Shown in pieces: positions 1 to 8,615 of a stretch of DNA of 64,000 nt; position 1 is the stretch's first letter, and every line of letters begins with the position of its first letter. The notes beneath the pieces are model-generated. The model had not been told where the DNA came from, made no database searches, and was given only the letters and a program-made list of their open reading frames with translations. The translations under genes were made by a program, and so were the position numbers. This DNA comes from an uncultured Sphingomonas sp. (GTDB lineage Bacteria; Pseudomonadota; Alphaproteobacteria; Sphingomonadales; Sphingomonadaceae), in the NCBI RefSeq assembly GCF_937871615.1, contig NZ_CALMPA010000039.1, positions 1 through 64,000 on the forward strand. The letters run 5' to 3'.

Positions 1-1155
1 GACCGCGCCGCGCGCGAGCGCGCCGGAGGCGCCGCGCGCGAGCGGCTCGCCGCGGCACAGACGGAAACAAAAAGCTGGAAGAATCGCGCCGGAGACGCCG
101 CCCGCCGCATCGCCGACATGGCGAAACGCGAGCGGGAGATCGCGCAGGATCGCGAAACGCTCGCCCCCCGCCCGTCCGTGCTGGCGGCTGAAATCGCTGA
201 TCTTTCCGCCCGGCATGACGCCGCGCGCACCGCCGCCGACACGCTTGCCGCAACCGAGCGCGAGGCCGAAGCCGCGCTCCGCCGTTGCGAGGAAGCCGCG
301 CGTATCGCGGGCGAGGCGCTGGCCGCGATGCGCGAGGCCCGTGCGGGGGCATTGGCGCGGGCCGAGAATCAGGAAATGCGCCGGGTGGAACTGGGCCGGC
401 TCGCGGGGGAAAGGTTCGAATGCCCCGCCCCCGTGCTGCCCACCAGGGCCGGGTTCGACAGCGCGACCGTCCGCACGCCGCAGGATGAATCGAGCGCGCA
501 CGAAAAGCTGACGCTCGATCGCGAGCGGATCGGCCCGGTCAATCTCGTCGCCGAGCAAGAACTCGCGGAACTGGAGGCCGGCGCGGTCGGCAATGCGGTG
601 GAGCGCGAGGAATTGGGTCAGGCGGTCAATCGCCTGCGCGGATCAATCGGCACGCTCAATCGCGAAGGGCGCCAGCGGCTGCTCGCCGCGTTCGAGGCGG
701 TCGACGGGCATTTCCGGCGGCTGTTCACCACATTGTTCAACGGCGGGCAGGCGCATCTTGAGCTGGTCGATTCGGATGATCCGCTCGAAGCCGGGCTGGA
801 GATCATGGCGCAGCCGCCGGGCAAGCGCCTGCAATCGCTCACTTTGCTATCCGGCGGGGAACAGGCGTTGACGGCGGTGGCGCTGATCTTCGGGCTGTTC
901 CTCACCAATCCCGCGCCGATCTGCGTGCTGGATGAGGTCGATGCGCCGCTCGACGATGCCAATATCGAGCGTTTCTGCGATCTTCTCGATCGCATGACGC
1001 GCGAAACGCAGACCCGCTACCTGATCGTCACCCATAATGCGGTGACGATGAGCCGGATGCATCGGCTGTTCGGCGTAACCATGGTCGAGCGCGGGGTCAG
1101 CCGCCTGGTCTCGGTCGATCTTCAGGCGGCCGAAACCCTGCTCGCGGCGGAATGA
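1..1155 (+). CDS. smc: Chromosome segregation ATPase SMC, C-terminal part (5' end outside window)
   Basis: The frame is open from base 1, so this is the last 384 codons of a much longer gene. The first roughly 220 residues are Ala/Arg/Glu-rich heptad-like coiled coil. They are followed by the C-terminal ATPase half: the ABC signature LSGGEQ near visible residue 283 and a Walker B-like segment reading [14 protein letters not shown]-terminal H-loop region (IVTHNAVTM) closes the nucleotide site. This arrangement is typical of SMC, which with ScpA/ScpB organises newly replicated chromosome arms. The N-terminal Walker A half and hinge are not visible. The 3' end overlaps the convergent diguanylate cyclase gene by 34 bp. 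RecN or SbcC are less likely because of the [11 protein letters not shown] motif. Confidence 0.93.
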   Translation, partial: DRAARERAGGAARERLAAAQTETKSWKNRAGDAARRIADMAKREREIAQDRETLAPRPSVLAAEIADLSARHDAARTAADTLAATEREAEAALRRCEEAARIAGEALAAMREARAGALARAENQEMRRVELGRLAGERFECPAPVLPTRAGFDSATVRTPQDESSAHEKLTLDRERIGPVNLVAEQELAELEAGAVGNAVEREELGQAVNRLRGSIGTLNREGRQRLLAAFEAVDGHFRRLFTTLFNGGQAHLELVDSDDPLEAGLEIMAQPPGKRLQSLTLLSGGEQALTAVALIFGLFLTNPAPICVLDEVDAPLDDANIERFCDLLDRMTRETQTRYLIVTHNAVTMSRMHRLFGVTMVERGVSRLVSVDLQAAETLLAAE

Positions 1156-1958
1156 GGGCGCGGCCTGGCCATCCGCGGCGGCCCATTCATCCCCGGATCC
1201 CCCGGCCTCGCCGTCAGGCTGATCCGGTTCCTGCCGTCGTGCTTGGCGCCGTACATCGCGAAGTCCGCGTTGCGCAGGCTCTCGCTCACCGCCATGCGGC
1301 GATCGGCTTGCGCCAGCCCGATGCTCACCGTCAGCGTGATGCCCATCGCGGCGAACTCGGCGGCGCTTTCCACGTTGCAGCGGACACGCTCGGCGATCTG
1401 CATCGCCTTTTCCCGCCCGGCGCCGGGCAGGTAGATGCCGAATTCCTCGCCGCCCAGCCGACCGACAAGATCGCCCGAACGCAGCGATTCGCGCAACACG
1501 TCCGCAACATGCCGTAGCGCGCGATCGCCCATTTCATGCCCGAAACCATCATTGATCGCCTTGAAGTGATCTATGTCGAGCAACAGCATCCAGCCATCGG
1601 TATTCGTGTGATGCGCCTCGGCGCGCTTCAGGAAAGCGGTGCGGTTCAGCACGGCGGTGAGGTGATCGGATTCGGCGGCGCGCTTGAGCTGCGCTTCGGC
1701 CGATTTCAGTTCCTCGTTGAGCCGGCGCAGCCGCTCGCTCTGCACCGTAAGGCGCAAGGCAACCAGGAACGAGACCCCGCCCGAGGTGAAGCTCGCGAAA
1801 ATCCAATAAGGCAACGGAACCCTCAGCCCCGGAATATGCGACAGACCGTACATCGGAATCACGGTAACCAGGAGCGATACAACCGCCCAGAACAACGCTT
1901 TACGAACCGCCCCCATGGCCTCCCCGCCTAGCAAATCATGCCCATCATCCTCCGACAA
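1122..1958 (-). CDS. Membrane-anchored diguanylate cyclase (GGDEF domain)
   Basis: The 278-residue protein has two predicted membrane segments (about residues 20-38 and 51-70), a short coiled linker (74-95) and a C-terminal GGDEF domain from about residue 98. The active-site loop reads GGEEF (169-173), a catalytically competent variant. An RSGD motif five residues before it matches the RxxD product-inhibition site. It should therefore make cyclic di-GMP from two GTP, with feedback control. No sensory domain lies between the membrane hairpin and the catalytic domain. The first Met gives a 15-residue polar leader; Met15 (start at 1916) is an alternative start. The gene is monocistronic, convergent with smc, and its upstream region is shared with dedA. 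Confidence 0.9.
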   Translation of the reverse strand: MSEDDGHDLLGGEAMGAVRKALFWAVVSLLVTVIPMYGLSHIPGLRVPLPYWIFASFTSGGVSFLVALRLTVQSERLRRLNEELKSAEAQLKRAAESDHLTAVLNRTAFLKRAEAHHTNTDGWMLLLDIDHFKAINDGFGHEMGDRALRHVADVLRESLRSGDLVGRLGGEEFGIYLPGAGREKAMQIAERVRCNVESAAEFAAMGITLTVSIGLAQADRRMAVSESLRNADFAMYGAKHDGRNRISLTARPGDPGMNGPPRMARPRPHSAASRVSAA

Positions 1959-2159
1959 CGAGCGATCGCGGATTCAGTCGCATCAGTTTGATCTAATATT
2001 ATCGAATTCCCCCGTCCGATCCGGCTTTTCGGGATGAGAAGCGGCGGATTCGCGATATGTCGCGCCAAATTCACCACTTTTCGCGCACGCCAAGATTGTT
2101 ACCGTTCGTTGCCGCGCACCGCCGGCGATTGACCGACACGAGCCCTTCGCCCATGCGCA

Positions 2160-2804
2160 ATGCCCATGATCGAAAAGATTCTGGCCATACTCGCCACCTT
2201 TGCCGTCACCGTCATTTCCGCAATGGGTTACTGGGGCATCGTGCTGCTGATGGCGATCGAAAGCGCGTGCATCCCGCTGCCTTCGGAAATCATCATGCCG
2301 TTTGCTGGCTATCTCGTTTCAACCGGCCAGTTCGATCTCTATCTCGCCGCGACCGCCGGGGCGATCGGATGCAACCTTGGCTCGATCGTCGCTTATGAGA
2401 TCGGCAAGCGCGGTGGCCGCCCGGTCGCCGAGCGTTGGGGCCGCTATGTCCTGATCGGGCCGGGGGAACTGGACATGGCCGATCGCTTCTTCAATCGCTG
2501 GGGGTCGCTTGCGATCCTGATCGGGCGAATGCTGCCGATCATCCGCACGTTCATCGCCTTCCCCGCCGGGGTCGCGCGGATGAAGCTGATCCCGTTTCAC
2601 CTCTATACCTTCATCGGCTCATGGCCATTCTGCTTCCTGCTGGCCTGGGTGGGCATGAAGCTCGGCACCGCGTGGAACAGCGATCCGCGGCTCAAGGCGT
2701 TCTTCCATCAGGCGGATCTCGCGATCGGGCTGGTGATCGTTGCCGCCGGCGGCTTCTATCTGTGGCATCGCGTGCGCGGGCTGAAGAAGCGCTCTCAGGC
2801 GTAA
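2160..2804 (+). CDS. DedA/VTT family membrane protein
   Basis: This 214-residue polytopic membrane protein has the DedA family marks. These are the N-terminal stretch GIVLLMAIESACIPLPSE, with the conserved acidic residue and the Pro-x-Pro-Ser-Glu motif of a re-entrant loop, and the later GRMLPIIRTFIAFPAG segment with the conserved arginine pair. DedA proteins are thought to act as proton-driven lipid flippases or scramblases, for example for undecaprenyl phosphate or phospholipids; which lipid this one handles cannot be told. ATG at 2160 is followed two codons later by another ATG (2166), so the start is uncertain by two residues. Its 3' end overlaps the convergent DJ-1/PfpI gene by 10 bp. 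Confidence 0.9.
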   Translation: MPMIEKILAILATFAVTVISAMGYWGIVLLMAIESACIPLPSEIIMPFAGYLVSTGQFDLYLAATAGAIGCNLGSIVAYEIGKRGGRPVAERWGRYVLIGPGELDMADRFFNRWGSLAILIGRMLPIIRTFIAFPAGVARMKLIPFHLYTFIGSWPFCFLLAWVGMKLGTAWNSDPRLKAFFHQADLAIGLVIVAAGGFYLWHRVRGLKKRSQA

Positions 2805-3478
2805 CCGCGCATCGCCGCCAGCCGGCGCAGCTTTTCCTCCCGCCCCGGCGCCAGTTCGGCGACACGGCGCTGATAGGCGGCGACCAGCGCCGCATCCGCG
2901 CGATCGGGGGAGCCCGAATCGAACGGCGGATCGGGATCATATTCGAGGCTGAGCTGCACGAACCGCGCGCGCTCCTCGCCCCGGATCAGCGCGATCAGGC
3001 GGAAGGCGAAATCTATCCCCGCCGTCACGCCCGCGCCGGTCACCCGGTTGCGATCCACCACCACCCGCTCGGCGACGGGCGTGGCGCCGAACAGCGGGAG
3101 CATGTGGCGCTGCCCCCAGTGGCAGGTCGCGCGATAGCCCTCGAGCAAACCGGCAGCGCCGAGCACCAGCGATCCGGTGCAAACGCTCGTCACCCACTGC
3201 GCGCGCGTCCCCACGTCGCGCACCCAATCCATCGTCCGATCGTCCGCGATCGCAGCATTGGTGCCAAAGCCGCCGGGAACACACAGAATGTCCGCGCCGG
3301 TCACATCATCGAAAGTGGCGGTGGGCAGGATCGCGAAGCCCGCGTCGGTCGGCACGGGATCGGGCGTGGCGGCGACCAGATCGAGCTGCGTACCCTCGCC
3401 CATCCGCGACAGTACCTGCGCCGGCCCGGTCAGATCGAGCTGGGTGACGTTCGGAAACAACAGAAAAGCGATACGCAT
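2795..3478 (-). CDS. DJ-1/PfpI family protein, isonitrile hydratase-like
   Basis: The protein has 227 residues with a GATase1-like fold. It starts RIAFLLFPNVTQLDLTGP and contains the nucleophile elbow TSVCTGSLVLGAAGLL with the conserved cysteine, then CHWG and AGVTAGIDFAFRL. This combination and the length match the isonitrile (cyclohexyl isocyanide) hydratase InhA branch, which hydrates isocyanides to N-formamides using the cysteine. There is no AraC DNA-binding domain after the GATase domain, so it is not a GlxA-type regulator. The natural substrate is unknown; many chromosomal members may act on other small electrophiles. It is a single gene convergent with dedA. Confidence 0.82.
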   Translation of the reverse strand: MRIAFLLFPNVTQLDLTGPAQVLSRMGEGTQLDLVAATPDPVPTDAGFAILPTATFDDVTGADILCVPGGFGTNAAIADDRTMDWVRDVGTRAQWVTSVCTGSLVLGAAGLLEGYRATCHWGQRHMLPLFGATPVAERVVVDRNRVTGAGVTAGIDFAFRLIALIRGEERARFVQLSLEYDPDPPFDSGSPDRADAALVAAYQRRVAELAPGREEKLRRLAAMRGYA

Positions 3479-3619
3479 ATAGCCGGCTCCTTTCGCAAAT
3501 CGAAGGGTGCCCAGGCGCGCGGCGTCTATCGGGTCGCGCTCCCTCGTGGTGCTCCACGGCTGCGCCAGTCACGCGACGGGCGGGAAACTAACGCATAACG
3601 CGCCCGCCCGCCATCCCCG

Positions 3620-4138
3620 TCAGTTCGGCAGATCGGGATTGGCCTCCTTGGCGCGCGCCTTCGATTCGGCCTTTGCCTGCCGCGCGCTCTGGATGAAGCA
3701 GCCGGATGCTCCCCCGACGCCGACCGCCGAACAACTGCCGATACCCGCCGCGCCGACATCGGCGTTGCCCTTTTCGCGCACCGCCCAGGCCGCGTTTTCC
3801 GGCGTCACTTCGAAATTGCGCAATTCCTTGGGGATACGGAACTGCTCCTCGGCGGAGCGGCGGACACACACCACCACCTCCGCGCCTTCCTTGTTCGTCG
3901 GGCAGCGTTCGTTGCCATACAGCGTCAGCACGCCGTTGATCGGCGCATTGCGCGAGATGGCGGTGGAAACACTCTGGTGGCTGACGCGCGGCGCACCGGG
4001 CAACGCCACCTCCTTCGCGGAGGGCGGCGGGATGATGAGCGGCGGCGGCGCGGGGTTCGCTGGCGCGGGCGCGGTCTGCGCCGCGAGCGGGGCGGCGACA
4101 GTTGCCAGCACCGCGATGATGATCGAACGCACAGGCAT
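3620..4138 (-). CDS. Small secreted cysteine-containing protein of unknown function
   Basis: A 172-residue product with a clear Sec signal peptide (residues 1-21, ending APLAAQ), then a Pro/Ala-rich stretch. The mature domain has four cysteines, in YGNERCP, VVVCVRR, GSCSAVG and GCFIQ. The C-terminus is Lys/Ala-rich and charged. I do not recognise an enzyme family; the layout suggests a periplasmic protein, possibly disulfide-bonded. The start is supported by GGGAG six bases before the ATG. It sits 12 bp downstream of coq7 and is the last gene of the minus-strand run that also contains dsbB. An overlapping longer reading frame (3588-4187) is a shadow. Confidence 0.72.
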   Translation of the reverse strand: MPVRSIIIAVLATVAAPLAAQTAPAPANPAPPPLIIPPPSAKEVALPGAPRVSHQSVSTAISRNAPINGVLTLYGNERCPTNKEGAEVVVCVRRSAEEQFRIPKELRNFEVTPENAAWAVREKGNADVGAAGIGSCSAVGVGGASGCFIQSARQAKAESKARAKEANPDLPN

Positions 4139-4150
4139 CCTTCTCTCCCG

Positions 4151-4684
4151 TCAGATGCGTTTTGCCGTGGCGATTGCGATGCGACAACCGAGCCGGATCA
4201 CGCCCGACAACAAGGGGTAGGCGGGCGCGTTTTCCGCGCCGCTGGCAAGCGCGGTTTCCTTGTGTTCGACCTCCTCGGCCTGAAACTCGCGGATCGCATC
4301 GGCAAGCTCGGGATCGTCGTCGCCCAGCCCCTCCAGTTGCTCCTCATAATGCCTGTCGATTTCGGTTTCGACCGCCGCGGTGCACGCCATCGCGGCTTCC
4401 GGCCCGATCGCCGCCGTCGCCGCCCCCAGCGCGAAGCCCGCGACATTCCAGAATGGCTGGAGCAACGTCGGCCGCACGCCGCGCTCGGCGATCAGCCGGT
4501 CGAAGAAGGCGCGGTGGCGCTCCTCCTGCATCGCCATCCCGCTGATCTTGCGCGCGGCGGGCGAACGATGCCCCATGATCGCGAGTTGCCCGGCATAGAT
4601 GCGGGTCGCGCCATATTCACCCGCCTGATCGACGCGGATCATTGATCTGGTGTCGTGGCGGCGATCGCCCGGTTTCCAGCTCAT
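4151..4684 (-). CDS. coq7: Demethoxyubiquinone hydroxylase (COQ7 family)
   Basis: A 177-residue di-iron hydroxylase of ubiquinone synthesis, converting demethoxyubiquinol to demethylubiquinol. The di-iron ligands are visible as IRVDQAGEYGA (first Glu), MQEERHRAF (Glu-x-x-His) and, in the second half, AVETEIDRHYEEQL and EEVEHKE. I chose the ATG at 4684 (MSWKPGD) because it overlaps the dsbB stop as ATGA, which suggests translational coupling. A longer frame reaching 4777 would overlap dsbB heavily. The short length is typical of bacterial COQ7 without extra domains. It is the penultimate gene of the ctpA-dsbB-coq7 run. Confidence 0.93.
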   Translation of the reverse strand: MSWKPGDRRHDTRSMIRVDQAGEYGATRIYAGQLAIMGHRSPAARKISGMAMQEERHRAFFDRLIAERGVRPTLLQPFWNVAGFALGAATAAIGPEAAMACTAAVETEIDRHYEEQLEGLGDDDPELADAIREFQAEEVEHKETALASGAENAPAYPLLSGVIRLGCRIAIATAKRI

Positions 4685-5163
4685 CCCCGCCTCCGGATCA
4701 GCCAGGCGATCACCCCCGCGCCGCCCAGCGAGAAAAGCGCGTTGAACCCGGCGAGCGAAACGCCGAACAACGTCCATTGCGCCGCGTCGCAGCGCACCAC
4801 CGGCGCGGCGAGAATTCGGCGCAGCATCTCATCGGTGCTGATCCCCTCACCCGTCACGCTGGTGGAACACGCCGTGATCCCCTGCCACCAATGATATTCG
4901 ACACCGGCGTGAAACACGCCGATCATGCCCGATACCGCGATCATCGCCGCCGCGCCCGCGATGAGCGTGAGCTTCACCGATCGCCCCGGCACGATGAAGG
5001 CGAAAGCGGCGGCGGCGAGCGCGCCGTAATGCGGCCAGCGCTGCCAGTGGCACATCTCGCACGGTTGCAGCCCGCCGATCAGTTGCGATCCCCATGCGCC
5101 GGCGAGCAACGCCGCGGGAAGGAGCAGCGCGATGGCGCGGGCCAGATTTTGGGAACGGTTCAC
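4681..5163 (-). CDS. dsbB: Disulfide bond formation protein DsbB
   Basis: A 160-residue inner-membrane protein with four membrane segments. It has the redox-active pair C35-E-M-C38 followed by HWQRWP, which matches the DsbB consensus, and the second periplasmic pair C99 and C125. It reoxidises DsbA and passes electrons to quinone. It starts with GTG inside the ctpA stop region (GTGA overlap) and its own stop overlaps the coq7 start (ATGA), so three genes are tightly coupled. Neighbouring coq7 makes ubiquinone, the electron acceptor of DsbB, so the pairing is functionally sensible. Confidence 0.92.
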   Translation of the reverse strand: MNRSQNLARAIALLLPAALLAGAWGSQLIGGLQPCEMCHWQRWPHYGALAAAAFAFIVPGRSVKLTLIAGAAAMIAVSGMIGVFHAGVEYHWWQGITACSTSVTGEGISTDEMLRRILAAPVVRCDAAQWTLFGVSLAGFNALFSLGGAGVIAWLIRRRG

Positions 5164-6527
5164 TTGGCCGCTACGTCCTTCGTGTTCTTGAAATCTTTCT
5201 GCAACGCGGTGGTCGCGGCGGCAACCTGCGTGGGGCCGCCCAGCCGCGCGATCGTCTTCAACGCATACCAGAGCTGGAAGTCGTCGATCCGTTCCTTCTT
5301 CAGCATATCCGGCGTGGCGGAGAGGCGCGGATCCTCCTTGGTATCCTCCTCCAGCACCTTGTTGTCGGATTTCACCTCGTTGATGAGGTGACGCCGCAGA
5401 TCGGCTTCGCGGAACACCGGGCGCGCCTTGTAATCCGGATCGGAAAGCTGCGGCACGATGATATCCGGCTCGATCCCGCCTTCCTGCACCGACCGGCCCG
5501 ACGGCGTGTAGTAACGCGCCGTGGTGAGCCGCAGCGCGGTGGTCGGGCCGAGCGGCAGCAGCGTCTGGACCGAGCCCTTGCCGAACGTGCGCTCGCCCAT
5601 GATGAGCGCGCGATGATTGTCCTGCAGCGCGCCCGCGACGATCTCGCTCGCGCTCGCGGTGCCCGAATCGGTCAGCACGATGACCGGCAGGCCGTGCGCA
5701 TCGTCTCCGGGCTTGGCGAAATAACGCTGGTTCTCGCGCGGATCGCGGCCCCGCTGCGAGACGATCTCGCCATGATCGAGGAAGGCATCCGACACTTCGA
5801 TCGCCTGCGTCAGCAGCCCGCCGCCGTTCGAGCGCAGATCAATGACATAGCCCAGCGGGCGATGCCCCAGCGCCTTGTCGATCGCGAGCAGCGCGGCGCG
5901 CGTATCGGCGCCGGTGGTTTCGGAGAAGGTGTTGATATCGACATAGCCGACATCGCCCATCAGCTTCCACTTCACCGGGCGCTGGACGATGATTTCGCGC
6001 GTCAGCGTCACGTCGAACGGTTTGTCGCGGCCAGGCCGCACGATCGTCAGCGTAAGCTTGGTTCCCGGCTTGCCCCGCATCTGCGCGACGGCATCGTCCA
6101 GCGTGCCGCCATACAGCAGCTTGCCGTCGATATGGGTGATGTAGTCGCCGGGCTTGATCCCCGCCTTGCCCGCCGGCGTATCCTCCTGCGGCGCGATCAC
6201 CTTCACCGCGCCGTCTTCCATCGTAACGGATAGGCCAAGGCCGCCGTAATTACCCTCGGTCTGGATGCGCAGATTGTCAAAATCGCGCCCGTCGACATAG
6301 CTGGAATGCGGATCGAGCGAGGCCAGCATCCCGTCGATCGCGCCGCGAATAAGCTGTTCGTCGCTCACCTTGTCGACATAATCCGCCTTCACGCGGTTAT
6401 ACACGTCGAGGAACTTGTCCATCTGCCGATAGGTGTCCGTATCGACAGCGGCCATCGCGCCGGTCGCGACGGGCACCAGCGCGAGGGTCGCGACAAGGGC
6501 GGTGGCCTGAAACAGCTTGAACTTCAT
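5160..6527 (-). CDS. ctpA: S41 family C-terminal processing protease
   Basis: A 455-residue exported protease. Residues 1-27 form a signal peptide. A PDZ domain spans about 85-170 (GLGLSV ... GIKPGDYITHIDG), and the S41 catalytic core contains VILRSNGGG-like DLRSNGGGLL (231-239), the nucleophile region TDSGTASASE (287-295) and the general-base lysine in TFGKGSVQ (Lys317). It should cleave proteins from exposed C-termini in the periplasm. The start at 6527 (MKFKLF) places the signal peptide at the N-terminus; the in-frame ATG at 6569 would add 14 polar residues in front. The neighbouring envC-like gene upstream links the locus to cell-wall turnover. Confidence 0.94.
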   Translation of the reverse strand: MKFKLFQATALVATLALVPVATGAMAAVDTDTYRQMDKFLDVYNRVKADYVDKVSDEQLIRGAIDGMLASLDPHSSYVDGRDFDNLRIQTEGNYGGLGLSVTMEDGAVKVIAPQEDTPAGKAGIKPGDYITHIDGKLLYGGTLDDAVAQMRGKPGTKLTLTIVRPGRDKPFDVTLTREIIVQRPVKWKLMGDVGYVDINTFSETTGADTRAALLAIDKALGHRPLGYVIDLRSNGGGLLTQAIEVSDAFLDHGEIVSQRGRDPRENQRYFAKPGDDAHGLPVIVLTDSGTASASEIVAGALQDNHRALIMGERTFGKGSVQTLLPLGPTTALRLTTARYYTPSGRSVQEGGIEPDIIVPQLSDPDYKARPVFREADLRRHLINEVKSDNKVLEEDTKEDPRLSATPDMLKKERIDDFQLWYALKTIARLGGPTQVAAATTALQKDFKNTKDVAAK

Positions 6528-6634
6528 CTGGACGTCCTGACGAGAGGGGCCTTGCGTCATTAGCCCCATATCGCGAGGCGAGCAAAGCGCCAGCGCGACT
6601 GAACAAGGGCTGAGCGGCGGGTGGGCAATCGCGG

Positions 6635-7792
6635 TCAGCCGATCAACGCGGTGATATCGACCGGCTGGTCGCGGCGACGCAGTTCCACGGTGACGCGCGG
6701 CTCCTCGCCATCGCCCGCACGACCGAGCAACTGCCCGGCGGCGAGCGCCTGCCCGCGCTTCACCGCGATCGTGCCGAAGCCGGTGACGAGCGTGCTCCAG
6801 CCCGCGCCGTGATTGATGATGACGATGCCGCCATAACCACGAAACGACCGGGCGAAGACCACGATGCCCGCCGCCGGCGCCGCCAGCGCGGCAGCGGGCG
6901 GAACGGCGAAGGTGAGGCCGCGCGCGCGCACGCCATTGTCGGAAATCTCGCCCAGCCCGGTCACCAGCCGCCCCACCGCCGGCAGGCGATACGCAGCCGG
7001 CGGCCCCGCGGGTGCCGGATCGGTCACCGGCGGGCCGGGCAAACGCGCCAGTGTCGCCAGCGTCAGCCGCTCGTCGCTGATCGCCGTCATGCGATCGACC
7101 AGATCGCGCGCTTCCTCGCCCATTGCGATCGCCTGGTCCGTAGCGGCGCGGGAATCATGATCGAAGCGGCTGGCGGCGCTGTCGTGGCGGTCGCGCAGCG
7201 CCGCCAGCCGCCCGCGTTCGGCGATCAGGCTCGCGCGCCCATCGCGCAATCCGGTCTCCGCCAGCGCCGCCGCGCGCTCCAGCCGGCGCGATTCCGCCAG
7301 CCCGGCGCGAACCGCCGCGGTGCGCGCGTCGATCGCCGGCACGGCGGTGGCGAGCGCGGCGCGAAGGTGCACCATGTCGGTGATCGACCCCGGCTGTGCC
7401 ACCGCGACGATCGCGGGTCGCCCCGCCAGTGAGGCGAGCGCGGCAAGCAAGCGTGCGACCGGCTCCTGCGTGCGGGCCAGTTCATCGCGCTGACGTTCCC
7501 GCAGCCGCGCGACGATCGCGACTCGCGCCTGTGCGGCGGAAAGATCGGCCTCGGCCCGCGCGATCCGCGCCGAAACCGCCTGTTCCTCCACCCGGAAGCG
7601 CGCGGAGGCATCGCGCTCCGCCGCCGCTTGCCGATCGAGCGACGCTGCGCGCTTGTTCGCCTCGTCAGCAGCCGCGCGGGCTTGCGCCAGCCGCGCGCGC
7701 GCGACCGCCAGCGAATCCTCCGCCGGCGCGGCCACCGGCGCGGCGAGCAGCATCGCCGCCAGCGCCCCCAGCATCGCCCCCCTGCCCCTCAT
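6635..7792 (-). CDS. EnvC-like murein hydrolase activator (coiled coil plus LytM/M23 domain)
   Basis: A 385-residue exported protein. It has a signal peptide (to about residue 24), a long Ala/Arg/Glu-rich coiled coil (about 28-240), a Pro-rich linker and a C-terminal M23/LytM-type beta domain. The metal motifs are degenerate: the segment INHGAGWSTLVTGF keeps the first part of the M23 signature but lacks the HxH zinc ligands. That points to an EnvC-type activator of N-acetylmuramoyl-L-alanine amidases rather than an active endopeptidase. The ATG at 7792 lies 4 bp after the rlmH stop and starts a hydrophobic signal; frames continuing upstream to 7936 only shadow rlmH. The order rlmH-envC-ctpA fits a cell-envelope operon. 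Confidence 0.86.
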   Translation of the reverse strand: MRGRGAMLGALAAMLLAAPVAAPAEDSLAVARARLAQARAAADEANKRAASLDRQAAAERDASARFRVEEQAVSARIARAEADLSAAQARVAIVARLRERQRDELARTQEPVARLLAALASLAGRPAIVAVAQPGSITDMVHLRAALATAVPAIDARTAAVRAGLAESRRLERAAALAETGLRDGRASLIAERGRLAALRDRHDSAASRFDHDSRAATDQAIAMGEEARDLVDRMTAISDERLTLATLARLPGPPVTDPAPAGPPAAYRLPAVGRLVTGLGEISDNGVRARGLTFAVPPAAALAAPAAGIVVFARSFRGYGGIVIINHGAGWSTLVTGFGTIAVKRGQALAAGQLLGRAGDGEEPRVTVELRRRDQPVDITALIG

Positions 7793-7796
7793 GCGT

Positions 7797-8252
7797 TCAA
7801 CCTTCGCGATGATAAGGGTGATTGGCAAGGATCGAGGTGGCGCGAAACAATTGTTCGGCCAGCATCGCGCGCGCCAGCAGGTGCGGCCAGGTCGCGCGAC
7901 CGAAGGAGAGCAGCAGATCCGCCCCGCGCCGCGCACTGTCGTCGAAGCCGTCCGCCGCGCCGATCATGAAGCGCGTCTCGCGCACGCCATCATCGCGCCA
8001 GCGCCCGATGAGGGTCGCGAAGGCCAGCGAACCCATCACCTCCCCGCGCTCGTCTAGCAGCACGCGGCGCGTCTGCGGCGGCACATCCGGCACGCGACCA
8101 CCCGTATCGGGCAGTTCGGTGATCTTCGTCGGCCAGGCGATCCGCTTCAGATAGCGATCGACCAGTTCAGCCTCGGGCGAGCGACCGATCCGGCCGCGCG
8201 CGACGATATGCAGCAGCAGATCAGGCGTTCCCGGCTGGCGCCGGCGGCGCAT
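7797..8252 (-). CDS. rlmH: 23S rRNA (pseudouridine1915-N3)-methyltransferase
   Basis: A SPOUT-family methyltransferase of about 141-151 residues. It carries LLHIVARGRIGRSPEAELV at the N-terminus, LLDERGEVMGSLAFA in the middle, FMIGAADGF as the knotted SAM-binding loop and ATWPHLLARAMLAEQLFRA at the end, followed by the typical HPYHREG C-terminus. It methylates pseudouridine 1915 in helix 69 of 23S rRNA. The family normally starts right at the LLHIVARG segment. Here the only ATG is ten codons earlier (8252), inside rsfS; a CTG start near 8220 is possible. The 32-bp overlap with rsfS therefore may be smaller in reality. Confidence 0.92.
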   Translation of the reverse strand: MRRRRQPGTPDLLLHIVARGRIGRSPEAELVDRYLKRIAWPTKITELPDTGGRVPDVPPQTRRVLLDERGEVMGSLAFATLIGRWRDDGVRETRFMIGAADGFDDSARRGADLLLSFGRATWPHLLARAMLAEQLFRATSILANHPYHREG

Positions 8253-8613
8253 CCCCGAACGACCACATACGTTCCAGATTATAGAAGGAACGCACCTCGG
8301 GCCGGAACAGGTGAACGATGATGTCGCCCGCGTCGATCAGCACCCAGTCGGCGGTCGGCAGCCCCTCTATCCGTGGCGAGCGCCCCGTCGTGCCCTTGAT
8401 CTTCTCGGCCAGCTTGGCCGCCATCGAGGCGACCTGGCGGGTCGAGCGGCCGGACGCGATCACCATATGATCGGCGATCGACGATTTCCCGGCGAGCGGG
8501 ATGGAAATCATATCGGCGGCCTGATCGTCGTCCAGGCTGTCGAGCACGAGCTTATGGAGCACCGCGACGCTGTCTGCGTCGGGCGACCTATAGGCGTTGG
8601 CGGATGCGGGCAA
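8221..8613 (-). CDS. rsfS: Ribosomal silencing factor RsfS
   Basis: A 130-residue member of the Iojap/RsfS family. It binds ribosomal protein uL14 and blocks subunit joining when nutrients are low. Family motifs are visible: DMISIPLAGKSSIADHMVIASGRS is the central strand-loop segment, followed by STRQVASMAAKL, ADWVLIDAGDIIVHLF and RSFYNLERMW. The start is TTG at 8613. It is supported by a perfect AGGAG five bases upstream, which lies within the end of nadD; there is no ATG before the core domain. The nadD-rsfS-rlmH order is the common bacterial arrangement. Confidence 0.93.
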   Translation of the reverse strand: MPASANAYRSPDADSVAVLHKLVLDSLDDDQAADMISIPLAGKSSIADHMVIASGRSTRQVASMAAKLAEKIKGTTGRSPRIEGLPTADWVLIDAGDIIVHLFRPEVRSFYNLERMWSFGDAPPAPAGNA

Positions 8614-8615
8614 GT

